DNA of 64,000 bases from an uncultured Microscilla sp. Its GTDB lineage: Bacteria; Bacteroidota; Bacteroidia; Cytophagales; Microscillaceae. This document shows positions 45,040-53,690 of this stretch, piece after piece (within the stretch, counting starts at the first letter, position 1; each line of letters starts with the position of its first letter). The notes beneath the pieces were generated by a model that saw only the letters and a program-made list of their open reading frames with translations, did not search any database and had not been told where the DNA came from. A program made the position numbers and the translations under genes. The stretch spans positions 1-64,000 of the forward strand of contig NZ_CANLRP010000025.1 of NCBI RefSeq assembly GCF_947493425.1. Direction: 5' to 3'.

Positions 45040-46068
45040 ATGAAAACACCTCATCCATCCCATCTTCAAAACCTTGAGCAGGATATTCAATGGTTAGCCC
45101 AGATTATTCAGGCACGTTATGATTTTTTACAGGGAGGCAAAACTCAGCAAGTGAGTTATGTTCCTGTACGTTTTCAGGTAAAAACCCCTGAAGGCGACCG
45201 TTTATTTAAGGTAGAGCACCCAGTGGTTCATTTACAAGCGCCTGTTAAAGAAGTAGTCATTCCTGTTTATCAAGAAAATAAGGAAGATCTTATAAAAGTA
45301 CCTCAGGATAAAAAAGAGTACTTTGCGGTGCTTAAAGTAGCCGCCACGGTACACCTTATTGCGCTTGATGCTGATAACGATTGGGCGCAAGTTTGGGTGC
45401 CCAACCAAGACACTGCTTACTTGATTGATCAAAATTTAATAGTGCAGGGCACTAACCAACAAGGTTTACAAGGCTGGGTAAAACTATCAGATACAAACAT
45501 TCCATCGGGGTATCACCCTGACCTTACCGAAGAAGAATTTAATAAGGCTAAAAAGGATTGGGCACCTGAGCTACAAGCACTTATTACGGCAAATATACCA
45601 TTGAGAAAGTCTTATTTGCAGTGGCAAGACTTTTATAATAATCAAAATGTACTGGCAGTGACTGTTCCTGAGTCTGTAGCTAAAAACTCAGTCTATGGAA
45701 CTTTTATTGAGAACAATAAACTCACACTACCTGATCGATTGCTATTGATTTTGTTGTTGCTGCCCCATTTGCAACCAGGCAAATTAGAGGAAATGTTGAA
45801 AGACAAATTTTCGCCACTGGACATTGGTAATACTTACAACTCCGATTACCCAGGCATTATACCCAACGGTTTGATGTTTATATTTTTACTGGCGGGCAAT
45901 CATATCGAGCGTCGCCTTGAGGTCATTGACTTTATGATGCAAGATAGTGTATTGCTCAATCAAGGCATTGTACAAATGGAGCAAGATTCGCCCAGTAGTC
46001 CGTTGATGAGTGGACGCTTGCGGCTGCACCCTGACTATGTCAAGCAGTTTGTGCTAAACCAGTCATAG
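45040..46068 (+). CDS. Unknown protein resembling the N-terminal part of phage-tail-like-system ATPases
   Basis: A 342-residue protein without signal peptide or catalytic motif. Residues about 70-165 look like an SH3-like beta barrel (KEYFAVLKVAATVHLIALD, NQDTAYLIDQNLIV). Residues about 200-340 are helical: LPDRLLLILLLLPHLQPG, NGLMFIFLLAGNHIERRLEV and SPLMSGRLRLHPDYVKQF. From memory this C-terminal part resembles the N-terminal domain of AAA ATPases found with Bacteroidota contractile injection systems, but no Walker motif follows and the gene ends at a hairpin. It is either a stand-alone accessory form or something else. Start set at the ATG at 45040 because a -7 box covers the one at 45004. 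Confidence 0.55.
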   Translation: MKTPHPSHLQNLEQDIQWLAQIIQARYDFLQGGKTQQVSYVPVRFQVKTPEGDRLFKVEHPVVHLQAPVKEVVIPVYQENKEDLIKVPQDKKEYFAVLKVAATVHLIALDADNDWAQVWVPNQDTAYLIDQNLIVQGTNQQGLQGWVKLSDTNIPSGYHPDLTEEEFNKAKKDWAPELQALITANIPLRKSYLQWQDFYNNQNVLAVTVPESVAKNSVYGTFIENNKLTLPDRLLLILLLLPHLQPGKLEEMLKDKFSPLDIGNTYNSDYPGIIPNGLMFIFLLAGNHIERRLEVIDFMMQDSVLLNQGIVQMEQDSPSSPLMSGRLRLHPDYVKQFVLNQS

Positions 46069-46090
46069 GTGTATTTACCTTGATAGATTG

Positions 46091-46112
46091 ACCCCAATTG
46101 TTGAATTGGGGT
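46091..46112 (+). terminator. Hairpin after the 45040 gene
   Basis: ACCCCAATT and AATTGGGGT form a perfect 9-bp stem with a GTTG loop, 23 bp after the stop. No strong T tract follows. Confidence 0.6.
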
Positions 46113-46250
46113 ATTTAGGTTATACTTTTACCTTAGAAGGTACCCAACAAATACAGCAAAAAAGTATGCATACCTAAAAAACTGATTTACTTGAAAAAAA
46201 TAAAATAAACATTTTGTTTAAATTTATGCTCGTAACGAATACAATTTAAT

Positions 46251-46258
46251 TAGCTTTG
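46251..46258 (+). promoter_or_regulatory. Candidate -7 box for the Rpn-type gene
   Basis: TAGCTTTG fits the -7 element and lies 19 bases before the ATG at 46278. No TTG stands at a suitable distance upstream. Confidence 0.35.
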
Positions 46259-46277
46259 AACAATCAAAAGCGATTGT

Positions 46278-47123
46278 ATGAGTAACAAATACGACAAAAT
46301 ATTTAAAGAGAATATTGGCGAATATTTTTTGTCTTTGAGCAAGAAGCACTTGGGTATAGAGGTGGTAAGTAGCGAAGAACTCAAAGATAAATTGCAGACT
46401 ACATTGGAGCGAGAGGCTGATTTTTTGAGAAAAATAACCACGTCAAAGGGCGAAAAAATGATCATTCAACTGGAGTTTCAAACTACCGACGAACAAGGGA
46501 TGATAGAACGAATGCAGCTATATTTTGCTATGTTGCGACAAAAGTACCAGTTGCCTGTACGTCAGTTTGTGATTTATGTAGGGAGCAAGCCGCCCAAAAT
46601 GCGTACTAGTTTGCAACCACAAGAAGTTTTTACTGGTTTTAAGCTGATTGACTTGCAGCAAGTAAGCTATGAGCAATGGCTTGATTCAAGCATACCCGAA
46701 GAAATGCTGCTTGCAGTACTAGGCGACTTTCAGCAGGTAGATGCTTTGGTAGTTTTGAAACAAATAATTTCAAAACTTACTAAACTAATTAATGATCCTG
46801 GTACGTTACAAAAATATATCAGGCAACTGACCACCCTTGCCCGATTAAGAAATTTAACAATTGAAACCCAAAAAACACTAAATTCTATGGCATTGACTTA
46901 TGATATTGAAAGAGACGCTTTTTACCAAAAAGGAGTAAAAGAAGGTAGAGAAGAAGGCAAGAAAGAAGGATTGGCACAAGGCGTTGAGAAAGGAAGAAAA
47001 GAGAAAACAACAGAAATAGTGCTTGGTTTGATCAAATCTGGCAAGCTTACCTTGAGCGAAATAGCCCAACTTGTTAACATCAGCTTGGTACAAGTGCAAA
47101 AAATTGCTAATCAAAATAAATAA
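46278..47123 (+). CDS. Rpn/PD-(D/E)XK nuclease-family protein
   Basis: A 281-residue protein of the Rpn/DUF4351-like, transposase-associated PD-(D/E)XK group. The nuclease core is in the first 110 residues: conserved Asp in LEREADFLRK and the E-x-Q form in MIIQLEFQTTDEQG, then the YVGSKPPKM strand. The C-terminal tail (about 205-281) has repeated K-E-G/Q-G steps (GVKEGREEGKKEGLAQGVEK) and then an HTH-like helix pair (LTLSEIAQLVNISLVQVQK). Such proteins promote recombination or act in mobile-element contexts. A partial copy of the tail follows immediately. Confidence 0.85.
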   Translation: MSNKYDKIFKENIGEYFLSLSKKHLGIEVVSSEELKDKLQTTLEREADFLRKITTSKGEKMIIQLEFQTTDEQGMIERMQLYFAMLRQKYQLPVRQFVIYVGSKPPKMRTSLQPQEVFTGFKLIDLQQVSYEQWLDSSIPEEMLLAVLGDFQQVDALVVLKQIISKLTKLINDPGTLQKYIRQLTTLARLRNLTIETQKTLNSMALTYDIERDAFYQKGVKEGREEGKKEGLAQGVEKGRKEKTTEIVLGLIKSGKLTLSEIAQLVNISLVQVQKIANQNK

Positions 47124-47136
47124 ACCTTATGGTGAT

Positions 47137-47358
47137 ATGGCATTGACTTATGATATTGAAAAAGATGCTTTTTATCTAAAAGGAGTAAAAAAAGGTAAAG
47201 AAGAAGGATTGGCACAAGGTGTTGAGAAAGGAAGAAAAGAGAAGACAACAGAAATAGTGCTTGGTTTGATCAAATCTGGCAAGTTTACCTTGAGCGAAAT
47301 AGCCCAACTTGCTAACATCAGCTTGGTACAAGTGCAAAAAATTGTGGGTAAATTATGA
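47137..47358 (+). pseudogene. Tandem partial duplicate of the Rpn-type gene's 3' end
   Basis: The bases match 46887-47107 closely. The 73-residue peptide repeats the K-E-G/Q tail and the HTH-like segment with 12 bases deleted in the KEG repeats, and it has an intact frame from ATG to stop. It lacks the nuclease core. Because its stop overlaps the next start (ATGA), it may still be translated and coupled to that gene. It could be a relic or a small DNA-binding peptide. Confidence 0.7.
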
Positions 47359-48398
47359 TCACACAAACCCGACGTCTGATTACTTACCTAAAAATCTCTG
47401 GACACCCCCAAAATAGTATTATTTCGTCTTATGTAAAAGCCATTGATCAACTAGGTTCACAAGAAGACTTACAAGTACTGCTTGATTTGTTTTTGAAACA
47501 ACCTGACAATTATAAGTACACTGATTTGCTTTACGCAATTAAAAGACGAGGCAATAAGGCAATGGCTAATGCATTAGTAAAGCATTGTTTTGATGATCAA
47601 TTGTTATTGAAAAAAGGCATTACTGAAGAGGTATTGGATTGCATTACTTGGCTAGAGCACCCTCAAGCCGAAGCAATTCTTTGGCGTCATTTTCATCATA
47701 AAAAAACTGACTATTCTATACATCAGGCGGCTTGCATAGGTTTACTACATTTTGACTTAAGTGCCCACCAAGGGGTAATTCTGAAAGCAATTGAAGCTTG
47801 CATTGGCAAAAACTTATTTGACGAATTTGTACCTGCCTTGGTGTGCAAAGTAACCGATGTTGCCAAGCGCGACGAACTGGTAGAACGGCTTTATGAATCG
47901 GGTAGTACAGTTACTTCTACCGATTGTAACGGAGGTATTGTATTGGGGCTTGCTTTATCGTCTGGCAGAGGTGAAGAACTTTTCAAGAAATTGTTTTGGG
48001 ACGAGTATTGGGAAGTACAAGGAGGTGGCACAGGTACTAATACCTTTGCTTATACGGGGTTGCAATACCTGCAAATAACCATACAAGATTTGTGCAGACA
48101 AATACAAGCAGACATAGACAGTGGGCAAGATGATCAACAAACCATTCATCAATTAAGGGTTTTAAGGGCTATGTTATCTTGTCGAATGAGGCGGCCTTAC
48201 TCGCTTTTAAAGTTTTCTCCTGTGTTTACTGATAGTTTGTTGAATGTATATGCCAGTGTTTTTAGCTGGAGTACCCCACACAAAGACGACTCACTTGCTG
48301 GGTTGGCAAGCAAACTTACTCAAGGCAAGTTCAATTTTTATAAAGAAAAGATCGAACTTCAGCTAAAAATAGACAAGGAAATATTGGAAATAAGGTAA
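47355..48398 (+). CDS. HEAT-like helical-repeat protein, function unknown
   Basis: A 347-residue, mostly helical cytoplasmic protein. Several segments have the paired-helix look of HEAT repeats (about 15-190), for example SQEDLQVLLDLFLKQPDN, HPQAEAILWRHFHHKK and HQAACIGLLHFDL. The C-terminal half is less regular and has a charged tail. I do not recognise a family. Its ATG overlaps the stop of the duplicated Rpn tail by four bases, so its translation may depend on the upstream genes. It is convergent with the TPR gene, with two bases between their stops. Confidence 0.6.
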   Translation: MITQTRRLITYLKISGHPQNSIISSYVKAIDQLGSQEDLQVLLDLFLKQPDNYKYTDLLYAIKRRGNKAMANALVKHCFDDQLLLKKGITEEVLDCITWLEHPQAEAILWRHFHHKKTDYSIHQAACIGLLHFDLSAHQGVILKAIEACIGKNLFDEFVPALVCKVTDVAKRDELVERLYESGSTVTSTDCNGGIVLGLALSSGRGEELFKKLFWDEYWEVQGGGTGTNTFAYTGLQYLQITIQDLCRQIQADIDSGQDDQQTIHQLRVLRAMLSCRMRRPYSLLKFSPVFTDSLLNVYASVFSWSTPHKDDSLAGLASKLTQGKFNFYKEKIELQLKIDKEILEIR

Positions 48399-48400
48399 TA

Positions 48401-49888
48401 TCAAACAGTCTCTTCTTCTTTTTTTGTCGAGCTTGATGTACCAAGGTCTATCACTGTTGCTGCTTGTTTTTTTGCCTGCCTCCACCTGAACAATATCCAA
48501 CCCAATAACCCAATGAATGCTACTGAAACAGCGATACCTATATTACGCCACAGGTTTCGTTTTTTAGTCATTTGCTCGATGAGCTTGTCTTTGCTGGCAA
48601 GCTGTAGTTTTTTCTCGTTTTGCTCAGTTTTAAATTTGTTCTGTAGAGACGATATTTGGGCAAAACTTTCGGAGCTAAACAACGAGTCTTTGATGCTGGC
48701 GTACCTTTGGTGATATTCATAAGCTCTTTGGTAGTTTTCACTTTGGGCATAAGCTTTAGCAGTGTACTCATAAGCTTCCTTTTCAAATTCTTTCACCCCT
48801 ATTTCGGTGGCAATGCGTAATCCTCTGCGTAAATAGACCAAGGCTTGCTTTACATTCCCTCTACTTAGGTAGGTTTGCCCAATGCTATTGAGTGAAGCGG
48901 CTTCTCCTTTTTTATCTCCAATCTCTGCCTTTATCTTCAGCGATTGTGCGTGATAATCCAGTGATTTATCATAATTTTTAAGATTTTTGTGCACAATACC
49001 AATGTTGTTTAATGCAATAGCTTCACTGTTTTTGTCGTCGCTTTCCTGAAAAATTTTGAGAGCTCGTCCATAATAATCCAACGCTTTTTCAAATGCTTTG
49101 GCATCATCATAAATGGCACCTATATTATTGAGCGCCTGAGCTATCCCGTCTTCATTTTTACTTTCTTGGCTTACTTTTAATGATTGTTTGAAGTAAATCA
49201 GGGCTTTGTCATTTTTCTTAAGTTTTTTATATACAATACCCACATTATTGAGCGCAAGTTGTAGACTCCCCTTATCGTTGCGTTGTTCGTTGTGTTTCAG
49301 GGCTTTAAGGTAGTGTTCAAGGGCAAGGTCGTAGTCTGCTTGGGCGTAGTATACTGCTCCCAGGTAGCGCAAGGTTTCGTCTATACCTGGTCCACTATTC
49401 ATTTCTTTGTAAATGACGTGTGCTTCCTGAAAGTTTTTTAGTGCTTTGCCATATTCTCCCTGATAATAATAAATCAAGCCAATGGCATTCATGGTATAAG
49501 CCACCCCTTTGCTCGATTTAGCACTTTGGTAATATTTAAGGGCTTGCAGGTAATACTCAAGGGCTTTTTTATAATTACTTTGATTTTTTTGTAAATCGCC
49601 CAAATCATTGAGACTATGTGCAATATACTCTTCATCCTTGAGTTTTTTGGCAATAGTATACTCTTCATTGGCGTACTTTGCGGCTGCTTCGGGGTCGTCC
49701 AGCGATAAGTAAAACACCAGGTTTTGTAAAACTTCTATCTTATCTTCTTCAGAGGTAGCTTTTGCCAATTGTTCTTGCCAGATAGCAACAGAGTCTTGTT
49801 GAGCATATAAGAGCCCAACATTGCCCATTACCAGCCAAATCACAAAAGCCCAGGCTCCTTTGTATGCTTGGAGAGAGGTTCGTGTCAT
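48401..49888 (-). CDS. Exported TPR protein with C-terminal membrane helix and no output domain
   Basis: A 495-residue protein with a signal peptide (about 1-30, LLYAQQ), about nine tandem TPR motifs (about 75-390; phrases YYYQGEYGKALKNFQEAH and LNNIGIVHKNLKNYDKSLDY), a coiled coil (about 405-440) and one transmembrane helix (about 448-470), then only about 25 cytoplasmic residues. In Bacteroidota this plan normally continues into a histidine kinase, SpoIIE or LuxR domain. Here nothing follows, and the next gene is convergent, so the output is lost or supplied in trans. Confidence 0.85.
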   Translation of the reverse strand: MTRTSLQAYKGAWAFVIWLVMGNVGLLYAQQDSVAIWQEQLAKATSEEDKIEVLQNLVFYLSLDDPEAAAKYANEEYTIAKKLKDEEYIAHSLNDLGDLQKNQSNYKKALEYYLQALKYYQSAKSSKGVAYTMNAIGLIYYYQGEYGKALKNFQEAHVIYKEMNSGPGIDETLRYLGAVYYAQADYDLALEHYLKALKHNEQRNDKGSLQLALNNVGIVYKKLKKNDKALIYFKQSLKVSQESKNEDGIAQALNNIGAIYDDAKAFEKALDYYGRALKIFQESDDKNSEAIALNNIGIVHKNLKNYDKSLDYHAQSLKIKAEIGDKKGEAASLNSIGQTYLSRGNVKQALVYLRRGLRIATEIGVKEFEKEAYEYTAKAYAQSENYQRAYEYHQRYASIKDSLFSSESFAQISSLQNKFKTEQNEKKLQLASKDKLIEQMTKKRNLWRNIGIAVSVAFIGLLGWILFRWRQAKKQAATVIDLGTSSSTKKEEETV

Positions 49889-50142
49889 TATATGTTTATC
49901 TGCTATTAATTCTATTATTCAAGTGTCACTATCGTCTGCCAATATGCAAAGGCAGATTTTTTTCACTTATGGTAAGTTTAGACTTTTTTTAAAAAATTAC
50001 AAATAATTTGGTTAATTTGAGTGGTATAATCAAAAGCAACAAGTGATGAGCGACAAGATTCAAGTATTTATATATGTATAAAGTATAATTACCTAAACTT
50101 GCCGCCTGAAGCTTGATGCTTGGAGCTTAAAAAAGTAATAAA

Positions 50143-51579
50143 GTGGAAGAGAATAAAGAACACAAAGCAGACAATCGAAGGTCGGCACTCAAAAAAATTG
50201 CCATTGCTGGTACTGCGGCTATCTTTAGCCCTTCAATTTTGGTAGGAAAAGATTTAAGTGACCAATACAAAATGGTCATCAAAGGTGGTAGGGTATTTAC
50301 CGAAGGAACCCTTAAATCGCTGGAAGTAGGCATTACCCAAGCGGGCAAAATTAAGCTAAGCCCTACTCCATTAGAAGCCCGCAAGGTAATCAACGCCTCA
50401 GGAAAAATTGTAAGCCCTGGATTTATCGATATTTTGGGAGATAACGCCAGCAACCCACGTCAGACTTACCGCTTGTTCGAAAAATACAAAGTAAGCGATG
50501 GGGTAACCACGGTATTGCAAATGCATGGGGGGGCTATGTTTCCCAAAAGTTTTCATAATACGTTTGACCGTTTGCCTCACTATACCAATTTTGGGGTGAG
50601 TATTTTCGTGATGCGTTTGCGCCTAAAGTATTCATTGGCACAGCGTTACCGTTATGTAGAGCAAGGACTAGAACAAGGAGCTTTGGCAGTAGCACACAGT
50701 ATGGAGTACCAACCAGACACTACTTATGCCGAAGTATTGCAGTATGCCAAACTTGCCAAAAAATATGACCGCCCACTCTTTTTACATTTGCGTTATTCAG
50801 ACGAAAAACGTGAGTTGGAAGGGGTGAAAGAAGCCATTCGGCTGGCTAAAGAATCTGGCGGTGCACGTGTACACATAGACCACCTGCACTCTACCGGAGG
50901 CACATTTAACATGGCTAAAGCTTTAGAGCTTATCCAAAATGCGAACAACATGGGGCTGGAAATCACCTGTTGTGTATACCCTTACAGTTATTGGGCAACC
51001 TATATTGTATCTAAGCGTTTTGCCCCAGGTTGGCGTAAGCGTTTTGGCATGACTTACACTGATTTGACGGTAGTAGGGACGGGTAAAAAGATTACTGCAC
51101 AAACTTTTCCGCTGTACCGCAAACGTCATGGAGTATTGGTGGCGGTGCCCGAAGGTACCATGCCTTTTGAGAAAACGATTAACCTGGCGTTGCAAACCGA
51201 TTTTTGCATGATAGGTTCTGATGGAGGCATACAAAGTGCACCCAGAGCCAATAATCATCCCAGAGGAGCAGGTTGTTTTGCTACGGCTGTTCGTCATGGC
51301 ATGGACATAGGCATGAGTCTCGAAAAGGTGCTCGACAAAGTGACTACCTTACCTGGACGTTTGATGCGCCCTTCTATGAATGATAGGGCAGTGTTGAAAG
51401 ATGGCAACATAGCCGATGTAACCGTATTTGACCCTAAAACGATTCGGGGAAAAGCCAGTGTAGCAAATCCTAACCAGTTTTCAGAAGGCATAGATACTGT
51501 GATTGTCAATGGCGAGGTTGCTTACCAAAACAAAAAATTGCTGAAGTCGGCAGGGAAGCCTATTTACTATGGTAAATAA
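50143..51579 (+). CDS. Exported amidohydrolase-family protein (D-aminoacylase-like)
   Basis: A 478-residue protein with an N-terminal twin-arginine-like leader (NRRSALKKIAIAGTAA). The body resembles the N-acyl-D-amino-acid deacylase group: MVIKGGRVFTEGTLKSLEVG, the PGFID turn, LHLRYSDE, VHIDHLHSTGG and MIGSDGGIQ. The HxH metal motif expected after PGFID is absent (the sequence reads ILGDN), and the loop cysteine of D-aminoacylases is not seen. It may use one metal or be non-catalytic. It starts at a GTG; no ATG precedes the leader. Confidence 0.8.
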   Translation: MEENKEHKADNRRSALKKIAIAGTAAIFSPSILVGKDLSDQYKMVIKGGRVFTEGTLKSLEVGITQAGKIKLSPTPLEARKVINASGKIVSPGFIDILGDNASNPRQTYRLFEKYKVSDGVTTVLQMHGGAMFPKSFHNTFDRLPHYTNFGVSIFVMRLRLKYSLAQRYRYVEQGLEQGALAVAHSMEYQPDTTYAEVLQYAKLAKKYDRPLFLHLRYSDEKRELEGVKEAIRLAKESGGARVHIDHLHSTGGTFNMAKALELIQNANNMGLEITCCVYPYSYWATYIVSKRFAPGWRKRFGMTYTDLTVVGTGKKITAQTFPLYRKRHGVLVAVPEGTMPFEKTINLALQTDFCMIGSDGGIQSAPRANNHPRGAGCFATAVRHGMDIGMSLEKVLDKVTTLPGRLMRPSMNDRAVLKDGNIADVTVFDPKTIRGKASVANPNQFSEGIDTVIVNGEVAYQNKKLLKSAGKPIYYGK

Positions 51580-51732
51580 ATTGCTATGTAGGCAATAAGT
51601 ATTGGTAACGAACTACCAAAATGAGTTGTGACTGAATAACTTATATTTAATGGTTTTTAAGTAACAAGTCAAAATTAAATATGACTAATGGGTAAGTATA
51701 ACTGTCATCCTATGAGAAAGTTATACTTACTT

Positions 51733-51765
51733 GTAGCACCGATATGCATCGGTATCTAAGGACTT
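51733..51765. repeat. Dispersed intergenic repeat, copy 3 (33-bp core)
   Basis: This 33-bp core from GTAGCACCGATATGCATCGG onward, with an ACCGAT-ATGC-ATCGGT hairpin, matches 29351-29383 with one substitution. It sits between the amidohydrolase and a small coiled-coil gene. Similar short phrases are scattered through nearby intergenic DNA. Confidence 0.55.
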
Positions 51766-51843
51766 ATAGCTAATTACACCGATTATCTAAGACTTGCTGC
51801 TACTTAGTTACTTATAACAATACACCTAAAACTTACTTTACAC

Positions 51844-52263
51844 ATGGATTATCAAACTGTAGCTACCAAGGTCAGAGAGTTTATAACTTTTAAAGACCAA
51901 ATAGATAAAATGAAACAGGAGCTTGTTGAGCTTGAACAAAATCCACCTAAACTTACCAACGACACTGTAACCTGGGAAGAAGCAGTGGCTTATGCTGAAG
52001 GAAAAAAAGCCCACGAAGCCCGTATTAAAGAGGTACGCATGGGCATACAAACCAGGGCTGAGCTTACCAATGGACGTGAGCAAGAAATAGGTAAATTATT
52101 GCCTATTCAGGATCACTACATCCTGTTTAAGATAATGGTCAACAATGAAGAGCAAACCTTTAAGATTGGTTATTTCCCTAATAGTTATGGGTTTAGAATG
52201 GAACGAGTAGCCAATACTCCTCCATCAGCAACACAAGCGACTAATACCGAGACCTCGGCTTAA
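51844..52263 (+). CDS. Small coiled-coil protein, function unknown
   Basis: A 139-residue cytoplasmic protein starting with ATG. Residues about 15-75 are a charged helix. The C-terminal part (NNEEQTFKIGYFPNSYGFRM) is beta-rich, followed by a Thr/Ala/Ser-rich tail. I recognise no family. It lies 114 bp before an MscS channel gene on the same strand. Confidence 0.55.
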   Translation: MDYQTVATKVREFITFKDQIDKMKQELVELEQNPPKLTNDTVTWEEAVAYAEGKKAHEARIKEVRMGIQTRAELTNGREQEIGKLLPIQDHYILFKIMVNNEEQTFKIGYFPNSYGFRMERVANTPPSATQATNTETSA

Positions 52264-52377
52264 AAAATAAAGGCACTGGAGTAAAGTTTGTGTGAACATT
52301 ACTTTGGTGCTTTTCTTCTTTATTATTACCTACAACTAATCAATCTTTTGAACGCTTATGATTCCTAAGATTCAGAC

Positions 52378-53466
52378 ATGATGATCTTAAACTCAACATT
52401 TGATAAAATTATCAATAGCCGTTTTTTAGGTAGCTCAGTGTTACAATATGCTATATTCTTGGCTTACCTTATTGGAGGTATTTTATTGGGCAGGTTGTTA
52501 TACTTTTTTCTTAAAAAATATGCCCGTAGAGTGACTGCCAAAACCAAGTCTACCATAGACGATATGATTGTAGACCTTATTGAGGAACCCTTGGTAGCAG
52601 TGGTGGTGGTTATAGGGTTTTATTTTGGGTATCATCAATTACACCTTCCTTCTAAAGTATATAATTTTTTTACCCATACTACCAACAGTTTTTTTACTAT
52701 AGCAGTTGCTTGGTTTGTTATCCGGTTGGTAGACAAGGTCTTGGCTAGTTACAAGCGATCATCTTCTTTAGAAGACAAAAATGAGCTGTATGACCATGTG
52801 TTGCCGCTTTCGCGGAAAATTATTCGTTTTACTTTAATTTTAGTTACAGCCATTATCATTGTCAACAACTTTGGTTATAATGTAACCTCATTGGTAGCAA
52901 GCTTGGGCATTGGTGGGTTGGCAGTGGCATTGGCAGCACAAGAGGTCTTAAAAAATATATTTGGCGGAGTGAGCATCATTACCGACCGCCCTTTTAAGCT
53001 AGGCGACTATGTATCAATTAACGACTTTGAAGGTACTATAGAAGAAATAGGACTGAGGTCTATCCGGCTTAAAACTTATGAAGGTTACTACGTTACGATG
53101 CCTAATCACTTGATTACCGAAACATCTATCAAAAACTACAATCGTTATAAGGTTACTCGCCTTATTTTTATCATTGGCTTGACGTATAGTATGACCGATC
53201 GGCAGATTATTACAGCAAAAAAACTAGTAGAAGAATCACTTAATCAAACCAAAAGGGTAGTCAAAAACACCTATGAAATAGAGTTTATTAATTTCAATGA
53301 CTTTTCATTGGATCTTTATATTGCTTGCGATGTAGCGTGCAACATTCCCCCCTTGCGGAGAAAGGTGCAAGACTCTATTAACATGAAAATAAAACAGGCT
53401 TTTGATAAGGAAGGCATCGAGATTGCGTTTCCTACTCAGACTGTAGAGTGGAAACGAAGCAACTAA
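52378..53466 (+). CDS. MscS-family mechanosensitive channel
   Basis: A 362-residue inner-membrane protein. Four helices (about 22-170) lead into the MscS pore helix and domain: VTSLVASLGIGGLAVALAAQ, then LKNIFGGVSIITDRPFKLGD, DFEGTIEEIGLRSIRLKT and MPNHLITETSIKNYNR. The C-terminal cytosolic vestibule region follows. It should open under membrane tension to release osmolytes. The start is the ATG at 52378. Confidence 0.93.
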   Translation: MMILNSTFDKIINSRFLGSSVLQYAIFLAYLIGGILLGRLLYFFLKKYARRVTAKTKSTIDDMIVDLIEEPLVAVVVVIGFYFGYHQLHLPSKVYNFFTHTTNSFFTIAVAWFVIRLVDKVLASYKRSSSLEDKNELYDHVLPLSRKIIRFTLILVTAIIIVNNFGYNVTSLVASLGIGGLAVALAAQEVLKNIFGGVSIITDRPFKLGDYVSINDFEGTIEEIGLRSIRLKTYEGYYVTMPNHLITETSIKNYNRYKVTRLIFIIGLTYSMTDRQIITAKKLVEESLNQTKRVVKNTYEIEFINFNDFSLDLYIACDVACNIPPLRRKVQDSINMKIKQAFDKEGIEIAFPTQTVEWKRSN

Positions 53467-53690
53467 TCGAATAATGGATACGTTGAGCAGTTGTACCTGA
53501 TTGTTACCAAGTTTTTTCTTGATAATGTCAAATGGTGATTATTGTCGGCACTTGAGGCAATGACTTTAAATATTTGTAGACTTTAGACCAGTTTCTATAT
53601 TTAAACGTTTTATTATTAAGTTGTACCTTTATCCAATAATACCCAAAATATCGACTACTACTTTAAATGTTATTTATCTATTAAAAAATA

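Noticed and set aside
45040-46068. Complete AAA ATPase
   Set aside because: No Walker A or B motif is present and no remnant of one is seen before the next gene.
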